64,000 nt of DNA from Synechococcus sp. BO 8801 (GTDB taxonomy: Bacteria; Cyanobacteriota; Cyanobacteriia; PCC-6307; Cyanobiaceae), in contig NZ_NQKY01000003.1 of the NCBI RefSeq assembly GCF_002252675.1, forward strand, positions 62,001 to 126,000. Direction: 5' to 3'. The notes beneath the pieces were generated by a model, which saw only the letters and a program-made list of their open reading frames with translations, was not told the DNA's origin and searched no databases. Of the stretch, positions 53,451 through 63,727 are shown in pieces. The translations under genes and the position numbers were made by a program. Every line of letters starts with the position of its first letter. The stretch's first letter is position 1.

Positions 53451-54179
53451 ATGCCGACCCCCACCAACCCCTACTGGCAGGACTGGGACGGTCAGGCCCT
53501 GATCGTGGGCCCGGGGGGCATCGGCCTGGCGCTGGCGGCCGAGCTGGCCCGGCGGGCACCCGGGCTGCGGATCCGCACCGCCGGCCGCCGTGGGGCGGAG
53601 ATCCCGCTCGATCTCGCCGATGACCCGAGTCTTGCCGCGCTGGCTGCCCGTGCCGCCGGTGAGCTCGCGCCCCTCCGGGTCGTCATCAACACCGCCGGGC
53701 TGCTGCACGACGGCCCCCTGCAGCCGGAGAAGCGCCTCTCCCAGGTGAACCGCCAGGCCCTGGAGCGCAGCTTCGCCGTCAACGCCTTCGGCCCCCTGCT
53801 GCTGGCCCAGGCGATCGAAGCCGCCCTGCCAAGGGACCTCCCGGTGCATTTCGCCAGCCTTTCGGCCCGGGTGGGCAGCATCGGCGACAACCGCCTCGGC
53901 GGCTGGTACGCCTATCGGGCGGCCAAGGCGGCCCAGAACCAGCTCTTGCGCACCCTGGCGATCGAATGGCAGCGCCGGCTCCCTTTGGCCTGCGTGACCC
54001 TGCTCCATCCCGGCACCACCGCCACCACGCTCTCGGCCCCCTTCGGCCGCTCCGTGCCTCCCACGGCCCTGTTCAGCCCGGAGCGGGCCGCCTCTCACCT
54101 GCTCGATGTGCTGGAGGGCCAGACGGCCGGCGGCAGCGGTGCCTTCCTCGCCTGGGACGGCTCGCCGGTGCCCTGGTGA
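53451..54179 (+). CDS. Short-chain dehydrogenase/reductase (CsgA-like)
   Basis: SDR enzyme of 242 residues; substrate unknown. The cofactor motif ALIVGPGGIGLALAAELARR begins near residue 15, NTAGLLHDG is the NNAG equivalent, and the active site is ASLSARVGSIGDNRLGGWYAYRAAK with Ser, Tyr and Lys in the usual order (in two parts: ASLSARVGSIGDN and GGWYAYRAAKAAQ). ATG at 53451. It converges with the DUF2237 gene across 22 bp. Confidence 0.88.
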   Translation: MPTPTNPYWQDWDGQALIVGPGGIGLALAAELARRAPGLRIRTAGRRGAEIPLDLADDPSLAALAARAAGELAPLRVVINTAGLLHDGPLQPEKRLSQVNRQALERSFAVNAFGPLLLAQAIEAALPRDLPVHFASLSARVGSIGDNRLGGWYAYRAAKAAQNQLLRTLAIEWQRRLPLACVTLLHPGTTATTLSAPFGRSVPPTALFSPERAASHLLDVLEGQTAGGSGAFLAWDGSPVPW

Positions 54180-54201
54180 GGCGGGGGATACCGGGCGCCG
54201 C

Positions 54202-54588
54202 TCAGGCGGCGTGGCTGCGCAGGACCTCCAGGGGAATCACCTCGAGGGTCGAGAAGGCGCAGCTCTCCAGCCGCACCGGCGGGGCCATGCCGTCCTCATA
54301 GGCCTCCAGCCAGCGGGCGGCGCAGACGCACCAGTGGTCGCCGGGGCGCAGGCCGGGGAAGTTGTAGGCGGGCATCGGGGTCGAGAGGTCGTTGCCCTGG
54401 GCGCGGCTGTAGCTCAGAAACGACTCGTTCACCACGCAGCAGACCGTGTGGCGGCCGAAATCACCGGGATCGGCATGGCAGTAGCCATCCCTGAACCAAC
54501 CGGTGAGCGGCGCACACCCACACTCCTGCAGTGGTTCTCCCAGCACATTGCGGCTTTCGGCAGGGGGCTGCAGGGGGGAGGCGACCAA
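54202..54588 (-). CDS. DUF2237 family protein
   Basis: Protein of 128 residues with the DUF2237 pattern: NVLGEPLQECG at the start, TGWFRDGYCHADPGDFGRHT, CCVVNESFLSYSRAQGNDLS and PGDHWCVCAARWLEAYEDG. It has several conserved Cys, and the family is widespread with unknown function. Start TTG at 54588 gives a family-length protein. Confidence 0.85.
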   Translation of the reverse strand: MVASPLQPPAESRNVLGEPLQECGCAPLTGWFRDGYCHADPGDFGRHTVCCVVNESFLSYSRAQGNDLSTPMPAYNFPGLRPGDHWCVCAARWLEAYEDGMAPPVRLESCAFSTLEVIPLEVLRSHAA

Positions 54589-54652
54589 GGCCGGGGCGGT
54601 GCAGGAACGGGGAGAGTCTGACGGAGGACTGGCACAATTTGCCCCCAGGAGG

Positions 54653-54682
54653 TTGACGAATTCCGGGGGAGAGGGGTTAAAG
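54653..54682 (+). promoter_or_regulatory. Candidate sigma-70 promoter for the 75-aa protein
   Basis: TTGACG at 54653-54658 matches five of six -35 bases; TTAAAG at 54677-54682 matches three of six -10 bases with an 18-bp spacer. It ends 22 bp before the ATG at 54705. Judged by eye only. Confidence 0.35.
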
Positions 54683-54704
54683 GTCTTTCAGCACGACCCC
54701 CTTC

Positions 54705-54932
54705 ATGAGCTGGGATTTCACCGAGGATGCGGCCTTCCTGGCCCTCTGCGACGCCTACAAGGAAAGCGGTGAGCCCTCCGCCATGGAGTTTCTGGCCCAT
54801 GGCGAGGGTGCCTTCCACTTCCAGGAGCTCACCCAGAACGCCGCCGGTGAGGGGATCGACCTGAGCGACTCCGACGCTCTCGATGCCTTCCAGCAGGACG
54901 TGATCGACAGCCTGGAGGAGCTCTGCAGCTGA
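54705..54932 (+). CDS. Conserved small acidic protein (75 aa)
   Basis: Very acidic protein of 75 residues (MSWDFTEDAAFLALCDAYKE, then a C-terminal DALDAFQQDVIDSLEELC helix), with no membrane segment. Helical throughout. The role is not known. ATG at 54705 with a possible promoter upstream. Its stop codon lies in the stem of an inverted repeat shared with the convergent next gene. Confidence 0.75.
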   Translation: MSWDFTEDAAFLALCDAYKESGEPSAMEFLAHGEGAFHFQELTQNAAGEGIDLSDSDALDAFQQDVIDSLEELCS

Positions 54933-54968
54933 GCCCCTCCGGCGCTGGGTCCGTCGGGAGGGCTCAGC
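54928..54968. terminator. Inverted repeat holding the stop codons of two convergent genes
   Basis: GCTGAGCCC (54928-54936) pairs perfectly with GGGCTCAGC (54960-54968), and CTCC/GGGA extends the stem with a bulge. The TGA of the plus-strand gene and the TCA (TGA on the minus strand) of the other gene lie within the stem. It probably works as a bidirectional terminator, although no T-tract follows. Confidence 0.55.
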
Positions 54969-55236
54969 CGTAGAAGAAGGCGATCTCCTTGTCCTTGAGG
55001 CCCTCCCAGCCGGCTTCCCGCAGGCGCTGGTCGAGGGTGAGCCGATCGAGATGCTTGGCTCCGGTGCGGACGATGCGGTTGCGCATCGACTTCTTCACCC
55101 CGCTGCGGGCCCGGCGGCTCTCCAGTTCCATCACTTCGCCGTAGAGGGCAAGCATGGCGGCCGGGATCGGGGAGCCGTCCAGATCCACGCCCGCGGCGAT
55201 GGCGTCATCAACGCCGCCGGGTCCTGCGATGGCCAT
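54964..55236 (-). CDS. Conserved hypothetical protein (90 aa)
   Basis: Basic protein of 90 residues, MAIAGPGGVDDAIAAGVDLD at the start, with an Arg/Lys-rich centre (RRARSGVKKSMRNRIVR) and an end KDKEIAFFYG. It looks like a small nucleic-acid-binding or ribosome-associated protein, but that is a guess from charge. It lies 51 bp upstream of the start of nothing on its own strand and converges with the 75-aa gene. Confidence 0.7.
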   Translation of the reverse strand: MAIAGPGGVDDAIAAGVDLDGSPIPAAMLALYGEVMELESRRARSGVKKSMRNRIVRTGAKHLDRLTLDQRLREAGWEGLKDKEIAFFYG

Positions 55237-55287
55237 GGCCAGGGATGCGAAGGGTGAGCAAAGCCTGCCATGGCCGGGGGGCGGGCC

Positions 55288-58200
55288 TCAGGCGCTGAAA
55301 TACCTGGCCTGGCTGTGCAGGGCCACCAGGGCGGTGGTGCTCTGCTCCGGCTCCAGCTGGTCGCTTTCGTCCATCGTCAGGCCGATGCGGTCGGTGCCCA
55401 GCCAGGCGAGCTGCTGGCGGGAGTCGGCCACATTGGGGCAGGCGGGGTAGCCGAAGGAGTAGCGGCTGCCCCGGTAGCGCTGGGCCAGCACGTCCCGCAG
55501 GGCGGCCGGCTCGCCGGCGGCGAACCCCATCTCCCGGCGGATGCGGGCGTGGGTCCATTCGGCCAGGGCCTCGGCCATCTGGACCGCCAGGCCATGGAAA
55601 TAGAGGTAGTCGCTGTAGCGGTCGGCCCGGAAGAGCTCCTGGGCGAAGCTGGTGGCCCCCTCGCCCATGGTGACCGCCTGCATGGGCAGCACATCCGTCG
55701 GCCTCAGGGCGCCGTCCGGGCCCGGCTCCAGGTCGCGGTAGAAGTCGGTGATGCAGTAGCGGTTGCCGCTGCGCTGGCGCGGCAGGGCGAAGCGCCCCAG
55801 CTCGCCGCCGCCGCTGGCGGGCGCTGCCCCATCGGCCATCGCTCCGGGATCGAACACCACCAGGGAGTTGCCGGCGCGGCCGCAGGGGAAGTAGCCATAG
55901 GCCACCCGGGGGGTGAGCAGACCCTCCTGGCGGCAGCGTCCGAGCCATTCCTGCAGCACCGGCTCCGCCTTCTCGGCGAGCATGGCCTCGTAGTCCTCCC
56001 GGCTCTGCTGCTGGGTCTTGCGCAGCTGCCACTGGCCGGCGAAGAGGGCGTTGCGATCCAGGTAGGCGAACACCTCGTCGAGGTCGATCTCCGCCTCGGT
56101 GAGCACCCGGGTGCCCCAGAACGGGGGCGCGATGGCCGGCTCGGCCGGCACCGCCGCGGAGCGCTCGTCGCTGCCCGCCGCCACAGGCTCGACCGGTGCC
56201 GGAGTCTCCCCAGGCTCGGCGTGCGCCTCGCCCGAATCGGCGGGCGTCGCGGAAGCTGCGTTCTCGCCCAGCCCCAGGCCCTCGGGAGCGCCGTCGAGGA
56301 AACCCTGGAGGTCGTCCCAGCGGCCGGCCGCCTTGGCGTCCATCAGGGCGTCCATGAAGCGCAGGTCGGCGAAGGCGTCCCGGCCGTAGATCACCTGGCC
56401 CCGGTAGGCCGCGCGGCAGTCGCCGTTGACGAACCGCGGCGTCAGCGCCGCCCCGCCGAGGATGACGGGTACGGAGATGCCGACGTCATTGAAGGTTTCA
56501 AGGTTGTCCTTCATGAAGGCGGTGGATTTCACCAGCAGGCCGCTCATGGCGATGCAGTCGGCCCCGTGCTGGCGCTGGGCCTCAACAATCGCGTCGACGC
56601 TCTGCTTGATGCCCAGATTCACCACCTCATAGCCATTGTTGGTGAGGATGATGTCCACCAGGTTTTTGCCGATGTCGTGAACGTCCCCCTTGACGGTGGC
56701 GATCAGGAACTTGCCCTTGCTGCTGGATTCACCTTCCTTGCGCTCCATGTGCGGCTCGAGAAAGGCGACGGCCGCCTTCATGGTTTCGGCGCTCTGCAGC
56801 ACGAAGGGCAGCTGCATCTGGCCCGAGCCGAACAGTTCGCCCACCACCTTCATGCCATCCAGCAGGAAGGTGTTGATGATCTTCAGCGGTGGATGCTCCG
56901 CCAGGGCCTCCTGCAGGGCAGCTTCCAGGCCGATGCGCTCCCCGTCGATGATGTGCTGCTTGAGCCGCTCCTCCAGGGGCAGATCGGCCAGCGAAGGCCC
57001 TGAGGCCCGGGCCTCCTTGGCGCTGACGCCCTCAAACTCGGTGGTCAGCAGGGTGAGGGGATCGTGGACACAGATGCCGTCCTCGAACCGCCGCCGGTCG
57101 TGGATCAGATCGCGGCAGATCAGCTGATGCTCCTCGCTGATCTTCGCCAGGGGGAGAATCTTCGCCGGGCTGACGATCGCCGCATCCATGCCGGCGGCGC
57201 AGCAGTCGTGCAGGAACACCGAGTTGAGCACGATGCGGGCGGCCGGGGACAGCCCGAAGCTGACGTTGCTGACCCCCAGCACCACATGCACGCCGGGAAG
57301 ATCCTGGCGGATGCGGCGGATGGCCTCGATCGTGGCCGCCGCGTTGGCCCGGTCCTCCTCGATGCCGGTGGAGATGGGCAGGGCGAGCGGGTCGTAGAAG
57401 ATCTCGTGGGCCGGCAGGCCGAACTCGAGCGCATCCCGGTAGGCCCGCTGGGCGATGGCGAACTTGCGATCGGCGGTGCGGGCCATGCCCTCCTCGTCGA
57501 TCGTGCCCACCACCACGCCGGCGCCGTAGTCACGGGCCAGTTCGAGCACCTTGAAGAAGCGCTCGTCGCCGTCCTCGTAGTTGGTGGAATTGAGGATGCA
57601 TTTACCTCCGGCCACCTTGAGGCCCGCCTCCATCTTCTGCCACTCGGTGGAATCGAGCATCAGCGGCAGGTTCACGTTGGTGACCAGCCGGCTCACCAGA
57701 TCGTGCATGTCCTTCACCCCATCGCGCCCCACGTAGTCGACGTTCACATCGAGCACGTGGGCGTTCTCCTTCACCTGGCCCCGGGCCACTGCCACCAGGC
57801 CATCCCAGTCCTCGGCGTTGAGCAGCTCGCGCACCTTCTTGGAGCCGCTGGCATTGAGCCGCTCGCCGATGATCAGGAAGGAGTTGTCCTGGAAGTAGGG
57901 GGTGACGCCATAGATCGAGGCCACCGCCGGCTCGTAGTGGAGCGGCGGCCGCTCCAGCCGCTGCCGGGGCTGCCGCACCTCGCGGGGGGCGGGCTTCAGG
58001 CCAGCGGCGAGGTCCGCCAGGGCGCCGATATGGGCGGGGGTGGTGCCGCAGCAGCCACCGATCACCTGGACCCCGAGATCCTCGACGAAGTGCATCAGCT
58101 GCATCCGCATCTCGGTGGGGGTGAGCCGGTAGTGGGCCACCCCGCCGATGTTCTCCGGCAGCCCCGCGTTGGGGATGCAGCTCACCACGAAGGGACTGTG

Positions 58201-58965
58201 CTGGCTCAGATAGCGGATGTGCTCCTTCATCTGCTCCGGGCCGGTGGCGCAGTTGAGGCCGAGCACGTCGATCGGGAACGGCTCCAGGATCGCCACCACG
58301 GCGGCGATGTCGGAGCCGACCAGCATGGTGCCGGTGGTTTCCATGGTCACCGAGACCATCAGGGGCCGCCGCTCTCCTGCGGCGCTAAAGGCCTCCTCGA
58401 TGCCCTGCAGGGCCGCCTTGATCTGCAGCACGTCCTGGCAGGTCTCGACGATGAACAGGTCGACGTCCCCGGCGATCAGGCCGGCGGCCTGCTCCCGGAA
58501 CGAGGCCTTCATCGTGTCGAAGTCGATGTGGCCGAGGGTGGGCAGCTTGGTGGTGGGCCCCATCGAGCCGGCCACGAACCGGGGCTTGTCGGGGGTGCTG
58601 TAGGCGGCGGCCATCTCGCGGGCCAGTTCGGCGGCCCGGCGGTTGATGGCGAAGGCCTGGTCCTCCAGTCCGTATTCGGCCAGCACGATCGAGGCGGCCC
58701 CGAAGGTGTCCGTCTCGATCACGTCGCAACCCACCTCCAGGAACTGGCGGTGCACCGCCTGGACCGCATCGGGCCGGGTGAACACCAGGTTCTCGTTGCA
58801 GCCCTCCAGGGCCGCACCACCGAAATCCTCCGCCGTCAGGTTCATCTCCTGCAGGGAGGTGCCCGTGGCGCCGTCGAAGACGAGCACCGGCCGGGTCGGA
58901 CCGTGCAGCCAGTCGAGGAAGCCGATGCGGTCAGTGGGGTGGTGGATGGCGGCGGTGACGACCAT
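55288..58965 (-). CDS. metH: Cobalamin-dependent methionine synthase
   Basis: Transfers methyl from methyltetrahydrofolate to homocysteine through cobalamin. It has 1,225 residues with the full module order: homocysteine-binding domain (about 1-330, Zn Cys in GLNCATG near 240 and [10 protein letters not shown] near 305), pterin-binding domain (about 350-620), helical cap (about 650-740), B12-binding domain with DVHDIGKN (His763, the lower cobalt ligand), and a C-terminal activation domain (about 900-1225) ending in the AdoMet site region. A Pro/Ala/Glu-rich linker precedes the last domain. Its ATG overlaps the ilvE stop by one base. Confidence 0.97.
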   Translation of the reverse strand: MVVTAAIHHPTDRIGFLDWLHGPTRPVLVFDGATGTSLQEMNLTAEDFGGAALEGCNENLVFTRPDAVQAVHRQFLEVGCDVIETDTFGAASIVLAEYGLEDQAFAINRRAAELAREMAAAYSTPDKPRFVAGSMGPTTKLPTLGHIDFDTMKASFREQAAGLIAGDVDLFIVETCQDVLQIKAALQGIEEAFSAAGERRPLMVSVTMETTGTMLVGSDIAAVVAILEPFPIDVLGLNCATGPEQMKEHIRYLSQHSPFVVSCIPNAGLPENIGGVAHYRLTPTEMRMQLMHFVEDLGVQVIGGCCGTTPAHIGALADLAAGLKPAPREVRQPRQRLERPPLHYEPAVASIYGVTPYFQDNSFLIIGERLNASGSKKVRELLNAEDWDGLVAVARGQVKENAHVLDVNVDYVGRDGVKDMHDLVSRLVTNVNLPLMLDSTEWQKMEAGLKVAGGKCILNSTNYEDGDERFFKVLELARDYGAGVVVGTIDEEGMARTADRKFAIAQRAYRDALEFGLPAHEIFYDPLALPISTGIEEDRANAAATIEAIRRIRQDLPGVHVVLGVSNVSFGLSPAARIVLNSVFLHDCCAAGMDAAIVSPAKILPLAKISEEHQLICRDLIHDRRRFEDGICVHDPLTLLTTEFEGVSAKEARASGPSLADLPLEERLKQHIIDGERIGLEAALQEALAEHPPLKIINTFLLDGMKVVGELFGSGQMQLPFVLQSAETMKAAVAFLEPHMERKEGESSSKGKFLIATVKGDVHDIGKNLVDIILTNNGYEVVNLGIKQSVDAIVEAQRQHGADCIAMSGLLVKSTAFMKDNLETFNDVGISVPVILGGAALTPRFVNGDCRAAYRGQVIYGRDAFADLRFMDALMDAKAAGRWDDLQGFLDGAPEGLGLGENAASATPADSGEAHAEPGETPAPVEPVAAGSDERSAAVPAEPAIAPPFWGTRVLTEAEIDLDEVFAYLDRNALFAGQWQLRKTQQQSREDYEAMLAEKAEPVLQEWLGRCRQEGLLTPRVAYGYFPCGRAGNSLVVFDPGAMADGAAPASGGGELGRFALPRQRSGNRYCITDFYRDLEPGPDGALRPTDVLPMQAVTMGEGATSFAQELFRADRYSDYLYFHGLAVQMAEALAEWTHARIRREMGFAAGEPAALRDVLAQRYRGSRYSFGYPACPNVADSRQQLAWLGTDRIGLTMDESDQLEPEQSTTALVALHSQARYFSA

Positions 58966-59882
58966 CAGGCGTCGATGCGGATGCGGGTGACCCAGTGGTC
59001 ATAGGAGGGATCGCGGCCCTCCGTGATCGCCGTGAGGCGGTCGCGCAGACGCTCCATCACGGGCCGGTGGCTGGAGAGGTCGGTGGATTCGATCCGGCGC
59101 ACCGGGGTGACGCGGGCGGCGGTGCCGCTGAGGAACACCTCGTCGGCGATCATCAGTTCGGTCTTGTCGACGGCCCGCTCGAGCACGGGGATGTCCATCG
59201 AGCGTGCCAGCTCCATGATGCTGGCCCGGGTGATGCCTTCGAGGATGTCCTGATCGACCCCCGGGGTGATCAGCACGCCGTCCCGGACGATGAACAGGTT
59301 CATGCCACTGGCCTCGCTCACCTTGCCGCGGCTGTTGAGCAGCAGGGCCTCATCGAAGCCGCTCTTGACGGCTTCCGTCTTGGCCAGCGAACTGGTGATG
59401 TAGGCGCCGCTGATCTTGCCCCTCAGGGGCAGGGAGCGGTCCTCCTGGCGGCACCAGCTGCTGATCCGGCAGCTGACACCCTCGGGGGAGAGATAGTCGC
59501 CCATCTCGATCCCGTAGATGAGGAAGTCGGTCTGGATGTTGTGCAGCCGCGGGGCGATGCCGAGATCGCTGGTGTAGACGAACGGCCGCAGGTAGATCGG
59601 GCAGGTGGGCCGGTTGGCCTGCAGAAAGGCATGGATGGCGTTATGGATCGTCTCCTCCGGCAGTTCCGTCAGCAGCAGCCGGGCGCTCTGGCTGAGGCGA
59701 CGGGCATGGCGATCGGCACGGAACAGCAGGATCTCGTTGTTGTCGGCGGGGTTGGGGAGGGCTCGCATGCCGCCGAAGGCGCCCGTGCCGTAATGCAGCG
59801 CATGGGTGGCCACCGAGAGGGTGGCCTCGGCAAAGGGGACGCATTGTCCGCCGAACCAGGCATAGGGCAGGAACTGGTGCAT
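58965..59882 (-). CDS. ilvE: Branched-chain amino acid aminotransferase
   Basis: PLP enzyme for the last step of leucine, isoleucine and valine synthesis. From ATG at 59882 it has 305 residues. Family features are [20 protein letters not shown] at the start, [35 protein letters not shown] (with the PLP Lys) and [14 protein letters not shown]. It overlaps metH by one base (TGATG), so methionine and branched-chain synthesis are joined in one transcript. It diverges from cobN across 53 bp. Confidence 0.95.
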   Translation of the reverse strand: MHQFLPYAWFGGQCVPFAEATLSVATHALHYGTGAFGGMRALPNPADNNEILLFRADRHARRLSQSARLLLTELPEETIHNAIHAFLQANRPTCPIYLRPFVYTSDLGIAPRLHNIQTDFLIYGIEMGDYLSPEGVSCRISSWCRQEDRSLPLRGKISGAYITSSLAKTEAVKSGFDEALLLNSRGKVSEASGMNLFIVRDGVLITPGVDQDILEGITRASIMELARSMDIPVLERAVDKTELMIADEVFLSGTAARVTPVRRIESTDLSSHRPVMERLRDRLTAITEGRDPSYDHWVTRIRIDA

Positions 59883-59935
59883 GGAAGGCGGTGGCGACGA
59901 TGCGATCTTCTCATCGCGTTCGGCAGGATGGGGTG

Positions 59936-62900
59936 ATGCATCGACTCGCGTCCATCGCCGGGGACAGGACGGAGGACGACGGCGGCCTCTTCGTGGAGCA
60001 GCCACCGGCCCCGGTGGTGCTGCTCAGCAGTGCCGACACGGACCTGCTGGCGGTGGCCCAGCTGCTCGAGGCCGAGCCGGACCTGCTGCCCGGGGAGCTG
60101 CGGGCCCTCAACCTCTCGGCCCTGCAGCACCCGGCGGTGATCGACCACTACGTGGCCAGCAGCCTCGCCAGCACCAGGCTGGTGGTGGTGCGGCTGCTGG
60201 GGGGACGCGGCCACTGGAGCTATGGGCTGGAGTGCCTGCGCCAGTGGGCCGGCGCCGCGGCAGGCCGCCAGCTGCTTGTGCTGGCCGGCACCGCCGAGGA
60301 GGAGCAGGCCCTGGCCTGCCTCGGCAACCTCGATGGGCCCCTGGCGTCGGCCTGCGCGGCCTGCCTGCGGGAGGGGGGCCCGGCCAACCTGCGCCTGCTG
60401 CTGCGCACCCTGGCCGCCCTGCTGGCCGGGGTGCATCCCGAGCCGCCGTGGCCCGTACCGGCCGCCGATCCCCTCCCCCATGACTGGCGCGACGAGCCCG
60501 GCGCGCGGGTGGGGGTGATCCTCTACCGGGCCCTCTGGCAGGCGGGGGATCTGGCCCTGATGGAGGCGCTGCTGGCGGCCCTGCGCGGCCAGGGTCTGGC
60601 GCCGCGGGCCTTGTGGGTGAGCAGCCTGCGCGATGGGGCCGTGCAGCGGGGGGTGGCCGATCTGCTGGCCCGGGAGGGGGCGGAGGCCGTGCTCTGCGGC
60701 ACGGGCTTCGCCTCGGTGTCGTTCGAGGAGGCGGGGCTGGGGGCGCCCCTGTGGGAACGGTTGGGGGTGCCGGTGCTGCAGGTGCTCTGCAGCGGCCGCA
60801 GCCGCGAAGCCTGGCGCGCCAGCAGCATCGGCCTGGCACCGATGGACCTCAGCCTCCAGGTGGCCCTGCCGGAGCTTGACGGACGCCTCACCACCCGGGT
60901 GGGGGCCTTCAAGGAATGGAGCGCCACCAGCGACAGCCTGGCCACGGCCCTGCACCGCTATGTGCCCGACCGGGAGCGCCTCGACTGGGTCGCCCGCCTC
61001 ACCGGCGCCTGGATCGACCTGCGCCGCACGCCGGCCGCCGGGCGTCGGGTGGCCCTGGTGCTGGCCAACTACCCCAACCGCAACAGCCGCCTGGCCAACG
61101 GCGTCGGCCTCGACACCCCGGCCAGTGCCGCCCTGATGCTCGGCTGGCTGGCGGAGGCCGGCTACGACCTGGGGGCGTCGGCTGCTCTGCCGGCCGATGG
61201 CGATGCCCTCATCCACCGGCTGCTGGAGGGCCGCAGCAACGACCCGGAAAGCGGCCATCGCCCGCCCCTCGACCACCTGCCCCTGGACACCTACCGGGCC
61301 TGGTACGCCACCCTGCCGTTGGAGGGGCGCCAGCGGCTGGAGGCGGTCTGGGGGCCGCCCGACACTGACGCGGGACTGGAACCGGTGGCTCTGGCGGATG
61401 GGAGCACCGGCCGGGCGTTCCCGGTGCGCGGGCTGCGCTTCGGCCGGGTGCTCGTGCTCATCCAGCCGGAGCGCGGCTACGACCGCGATCCCAGCCTCAG
61501 TTACCACAGTCCCGATCTGCCCCCCACCCATGCCTACCTGGCCCAGTACCTCTGGCTGCGCCAGAGCTTCGGCGCCCAGGTGGTGGTGCATGTGGGCAAG
61601 CACGGCAACCTGGAATGGCTGCCGGGCAAGGGGCTGGGGCTGTCGCAGGACTGCTTCCCCGAATGGGCCCTGGGGCCCCTGCCCCATCTCTATCCCTTCA
61701 TCGTCAACGACCCGGGCGAGGGCAGCCAGGCCAAGCGCCGCGCCCAGGCCGTGATCCTCGACCACCTGACCCCGCCCCTGGGACGGGCCGGGCTGCATGG
61801 GGATCTGCAGGGCCTTGAGGCCCTGCTGGATGAGTACTGGGAGGCGCGCCAGCTGGGCAGCGCCCGGGCCCCGCTGCTGCGGGAGCGCCTCGGCCAGCGG
61901 CTGGAGGAGCTCCAGCTGCCCGCCACGGCCCTGCCGGATCTGGACGGCCAGCTGGAAGCCGCTGACGGCTACCTCTGTGAGCTGAAGGAGGCCCAGATCC
62001 GCCTTGGGCTGCACACCTTCGGCACCCTGCCGCCGCCGGCCAAGCTGGCCGAGCTGCTGCTGTGCCTGGCCCGCCCTCCCCAGGCGGGGGTGCCCGGGCT
62101 CACCCAGGCCCTCGCCCTCGATCTGGGGCTGGATCTGGACCCCTGGTCCGATCCCGAGGAGGCCCCCCTCTCCGCCGGCGACCACGGGCGGCTCAGCCTC
62201 CTCAGGGCGAGTGGTCCCGTGCTGCGTCACATCGGCGACGGGGTGGCCTTTCTGGAGGCCCTCGCCCTGGACCTGGTGGAGGAGGTGCTGGGTGGAGCCC
62301 CCGGAACACCGACGGCTTCACCGGAGACGCCCGAGGGACCGGGGGCGGGGGCGGCTACCCAACGCGCCCTTGGCCACCTGCGCCGTGCCCTGCTGCCGCC
62401 CCTGCTGGCCTGCGGCGAGGCGGAGCGCCAGGCCCTGCTCACCGGCCTGGCCGGCGGCCGCATCGCCGCCGGGCCCTCGGGGGCGCCCACCCGCGGTCGG
62501 CCGGATCTGCTGCCGACGGGGCGCAACTTCTACAGCGTCGATCTGCGCGGCCTGCCGACGGAGGCCGCCTGGGACCTGGGGCGGCGCAGCGCCGAGCTGC
62601 TGCTGCAGCTCCATCTCCAGGAGGAGGGCGACGACCTGCGCACCCTGGCCCTCTCGGTCTGGGGGACCGCCACGATGCGCAACGGCGGCGAGGACATCGG
62701 CCAGGCCCTGGCCCTGATGGGGGTGCGGCCCGTCTGGGATGGCCCCACCCGCCGGCTGGTGGACGTGGAGGTGATCCCCCTGCGCCTGCTCGGCCGGCCG
62801 CGGGTGGACGTCACCCTGCGCATCTCCGGCCTGTTCCGCGATGCCTTCCCCCAGCTGGTGGGCTGGTTCAACCGGGCCACCCGCCTGGTGGCCGGCCTCG

Positions 62901-63703
62901 AAGAGGCCCCCGAAGACAACCCCCTGGCGGCCTCGGCCCGGCAGGAGGGCCATGGGGGTCGCATCTACGGCTCAGCGCCCGGCGCCTACGGGGCCGGGCT
63001 GCAGGGCCTGATCGACAGTGGCCACTGGGAGGAGCGCGGCGACCTCGGCGACGCCTTCCTCAACTGGAGCGCCTGGCGCTACGACGGTGATCCTGGCGAT
63101 GCCGCCAGTGGTGGCGCCATCGAGGCCACGGCGGATCGGGCCGGCCTGGAACGGCGCCTGGCCCAGGTGCAGGTGGTGCTGCACAACCAGGACAACCGGG
63201 AGCACGACCTGCTCGATTCCGACGACTACTACCAGTTCCAGGGGGGCCTGAGCGCCGCCGCTGAAAAGCTCCAGGGACGGGCCCCGGCCCTCTGGTTCGG
63301 CGACCACTCCCGCAGCCAGCGGCCCCGGCTGCACCGGCTCGAGCGGGAATTCGACAAGGTGCTGCGCTCCCGGCTGCTCAACCCCCGCTGGATCGCCGCC
63401 ATGCAGGAGCACGGCTACAAGGGGGGCTTCGAGATGGCCGCCAGCCTCGATTATCTGTTCGCCTACGACGCCAGCACCGGGCGGGTCCCCGACTGGGGCT
63501 ACGGCGCCATCAGCGCCGCCTGGCTGGAGGACGGGGCCGTGCTGGAGTTTCTGGGGCGCGCCAACCCCTGGGCCCTGCGGGACATGGCCGAACGGCTCCT
63601 GGAGGCGCACCACCGCGGCCTCTGGGACGGGGCCGATCCGGAGCGGCTGGAGCGGCTGCGGCAGCTGGTGCTGGAGAGCGAGAGCCTGGTGGAGCAGCGC
63701 TGA
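59936..63703 (+). CDS. cobN: Cobaltochelatase subunit CobN
   Basis: Large subunit of the ATP-dependent cobalt chelatase in corrinoid synthesis, homologous to ChlH of magnesium chelatase. From ATG at 59936 it has 1,255 residues, the usual length. The family motif VVVHVGKHGNLEWLPGKGLG is near 548-567, RNFYSVDLRGLPTEAAW near 865, and the late motif SLDYLFAYDASTGRVPDWGY near 1175. CobS and CobT are not in the window; cyanobacteria are thought to use ChlI/ChlD-like partners. Its neighbours metH and cobU use or finish the same cofactor. Confidence 0.96.
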   Translation: MHRLASIAGDRTEDDGGLFVEQPPAPVVLLSSADTDLLAVAQLLEAEPDLLPGELRALNLSALQHPAVIDHYVASSLASTRLVVVRLLGGRGHWSYGLECLRQWAGAAAGRQLLVLAGTAEEEQALACLGNLDGPLASACAACLREGGPANLRLLLRTLAALLAGVHPEPPWPVPAADPLPHDWRDEPGARVGVILYRALWQAGDLALMEALLAALRGQGLAPRALWVSSLRDGAVQRGVADLLAREGAEAVLCGTGFASVSFEEAGLGAPLWERLGVPVLQVLCSGRSREAWRASSIGLAPMDLSLQVALPELDGRLTTRVGAFKEWSATSDSLATALHRYVPDRERLDWVARLTGAWIDLRRTPAAGRRVALVLANYPNRNSRLANGVGLDTPASAALMLGWLAEAGYDLGASAALPADGDALIHRLLEGRSNDPESGHRPPLDHLPLDTYRAWYATLPLEGRQRLEAVWGPPDTDAGLEPVALADGSTGRAFPVRGLRFGRVLVLIQPERGYDRDPSLSYHSPDLPPTHAYLAQYLWLRQSFGAQVVVHVGKHGNLEWLPGKGLGLSQDCFPEWALGPLPHLYPFIVNDPGEGSQAKRRAQAVILDHLTPPLGRAGLHGDLQGLEALLDEYWEARQLGSARAPLLRERLGQRLEELQLPATALPDLDGQLEAADGYLCELKEAQIRLGLHTFGTLPPPAKLAELLLCLARPPQAGVPGLTQALALDLGLDLDPWSDPEEAPLSAGDHGRLSLLRASGPVLRHIGDGVAFLEALALDLVEEVLGGAPGTPTASPETPEGPGAGAATQRALGHLRRALLPPLLACGEAERQALLTGLAGGRIAAGPSGAPTRGRPDLLPTGRNFYSVDLRGLPTEAAWDLGRRSAELLLQLHLQEEGDDLRTLALSVWGTATMRNGGEDIGQALALMGVRPVWDGPTRRLVDVEVIPLRLLGRPRVDVTLRISGLFRDAFPQLVGWFNRATRLVAGLEEAPEDNPLAASARQEGHGGRIYGSAPGAYGAGLQGLIDSGHWEERGDLGDAFLNWSAWRYDGDPGDAASGGAIEATADRAGLERRLAQVQVVLHNQDNREHDLLDSDDYYQFQGGLSAAAEKLQGRAPALWFGDHSRSQRPRLHRLEREFDKVLRSRLLNPRWIAAMQEHGYKGGFEMAASLDYLFAYDASTGRVPDWGYGAISAAWLEDGAVLEFLGRANPWALRDMAERLLEAHHRGLWDGADPERLERLRQLVLESESLVEQR

Positions 63704-63727
63704 ACCAGGCTCCCGGCGCCAGCGGGA

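Noticed and set aside
57064-59004. 646-codon frame antisense to metH, with a similar one at 55270-57003
   Set aside because: Explained by codon bias of metH; no motif or start signal supports them.
59883-60005. N-terminal extension of ilvE
   Set aside because: The added residues have no similarity and overlap the start of cobN on the other strand.
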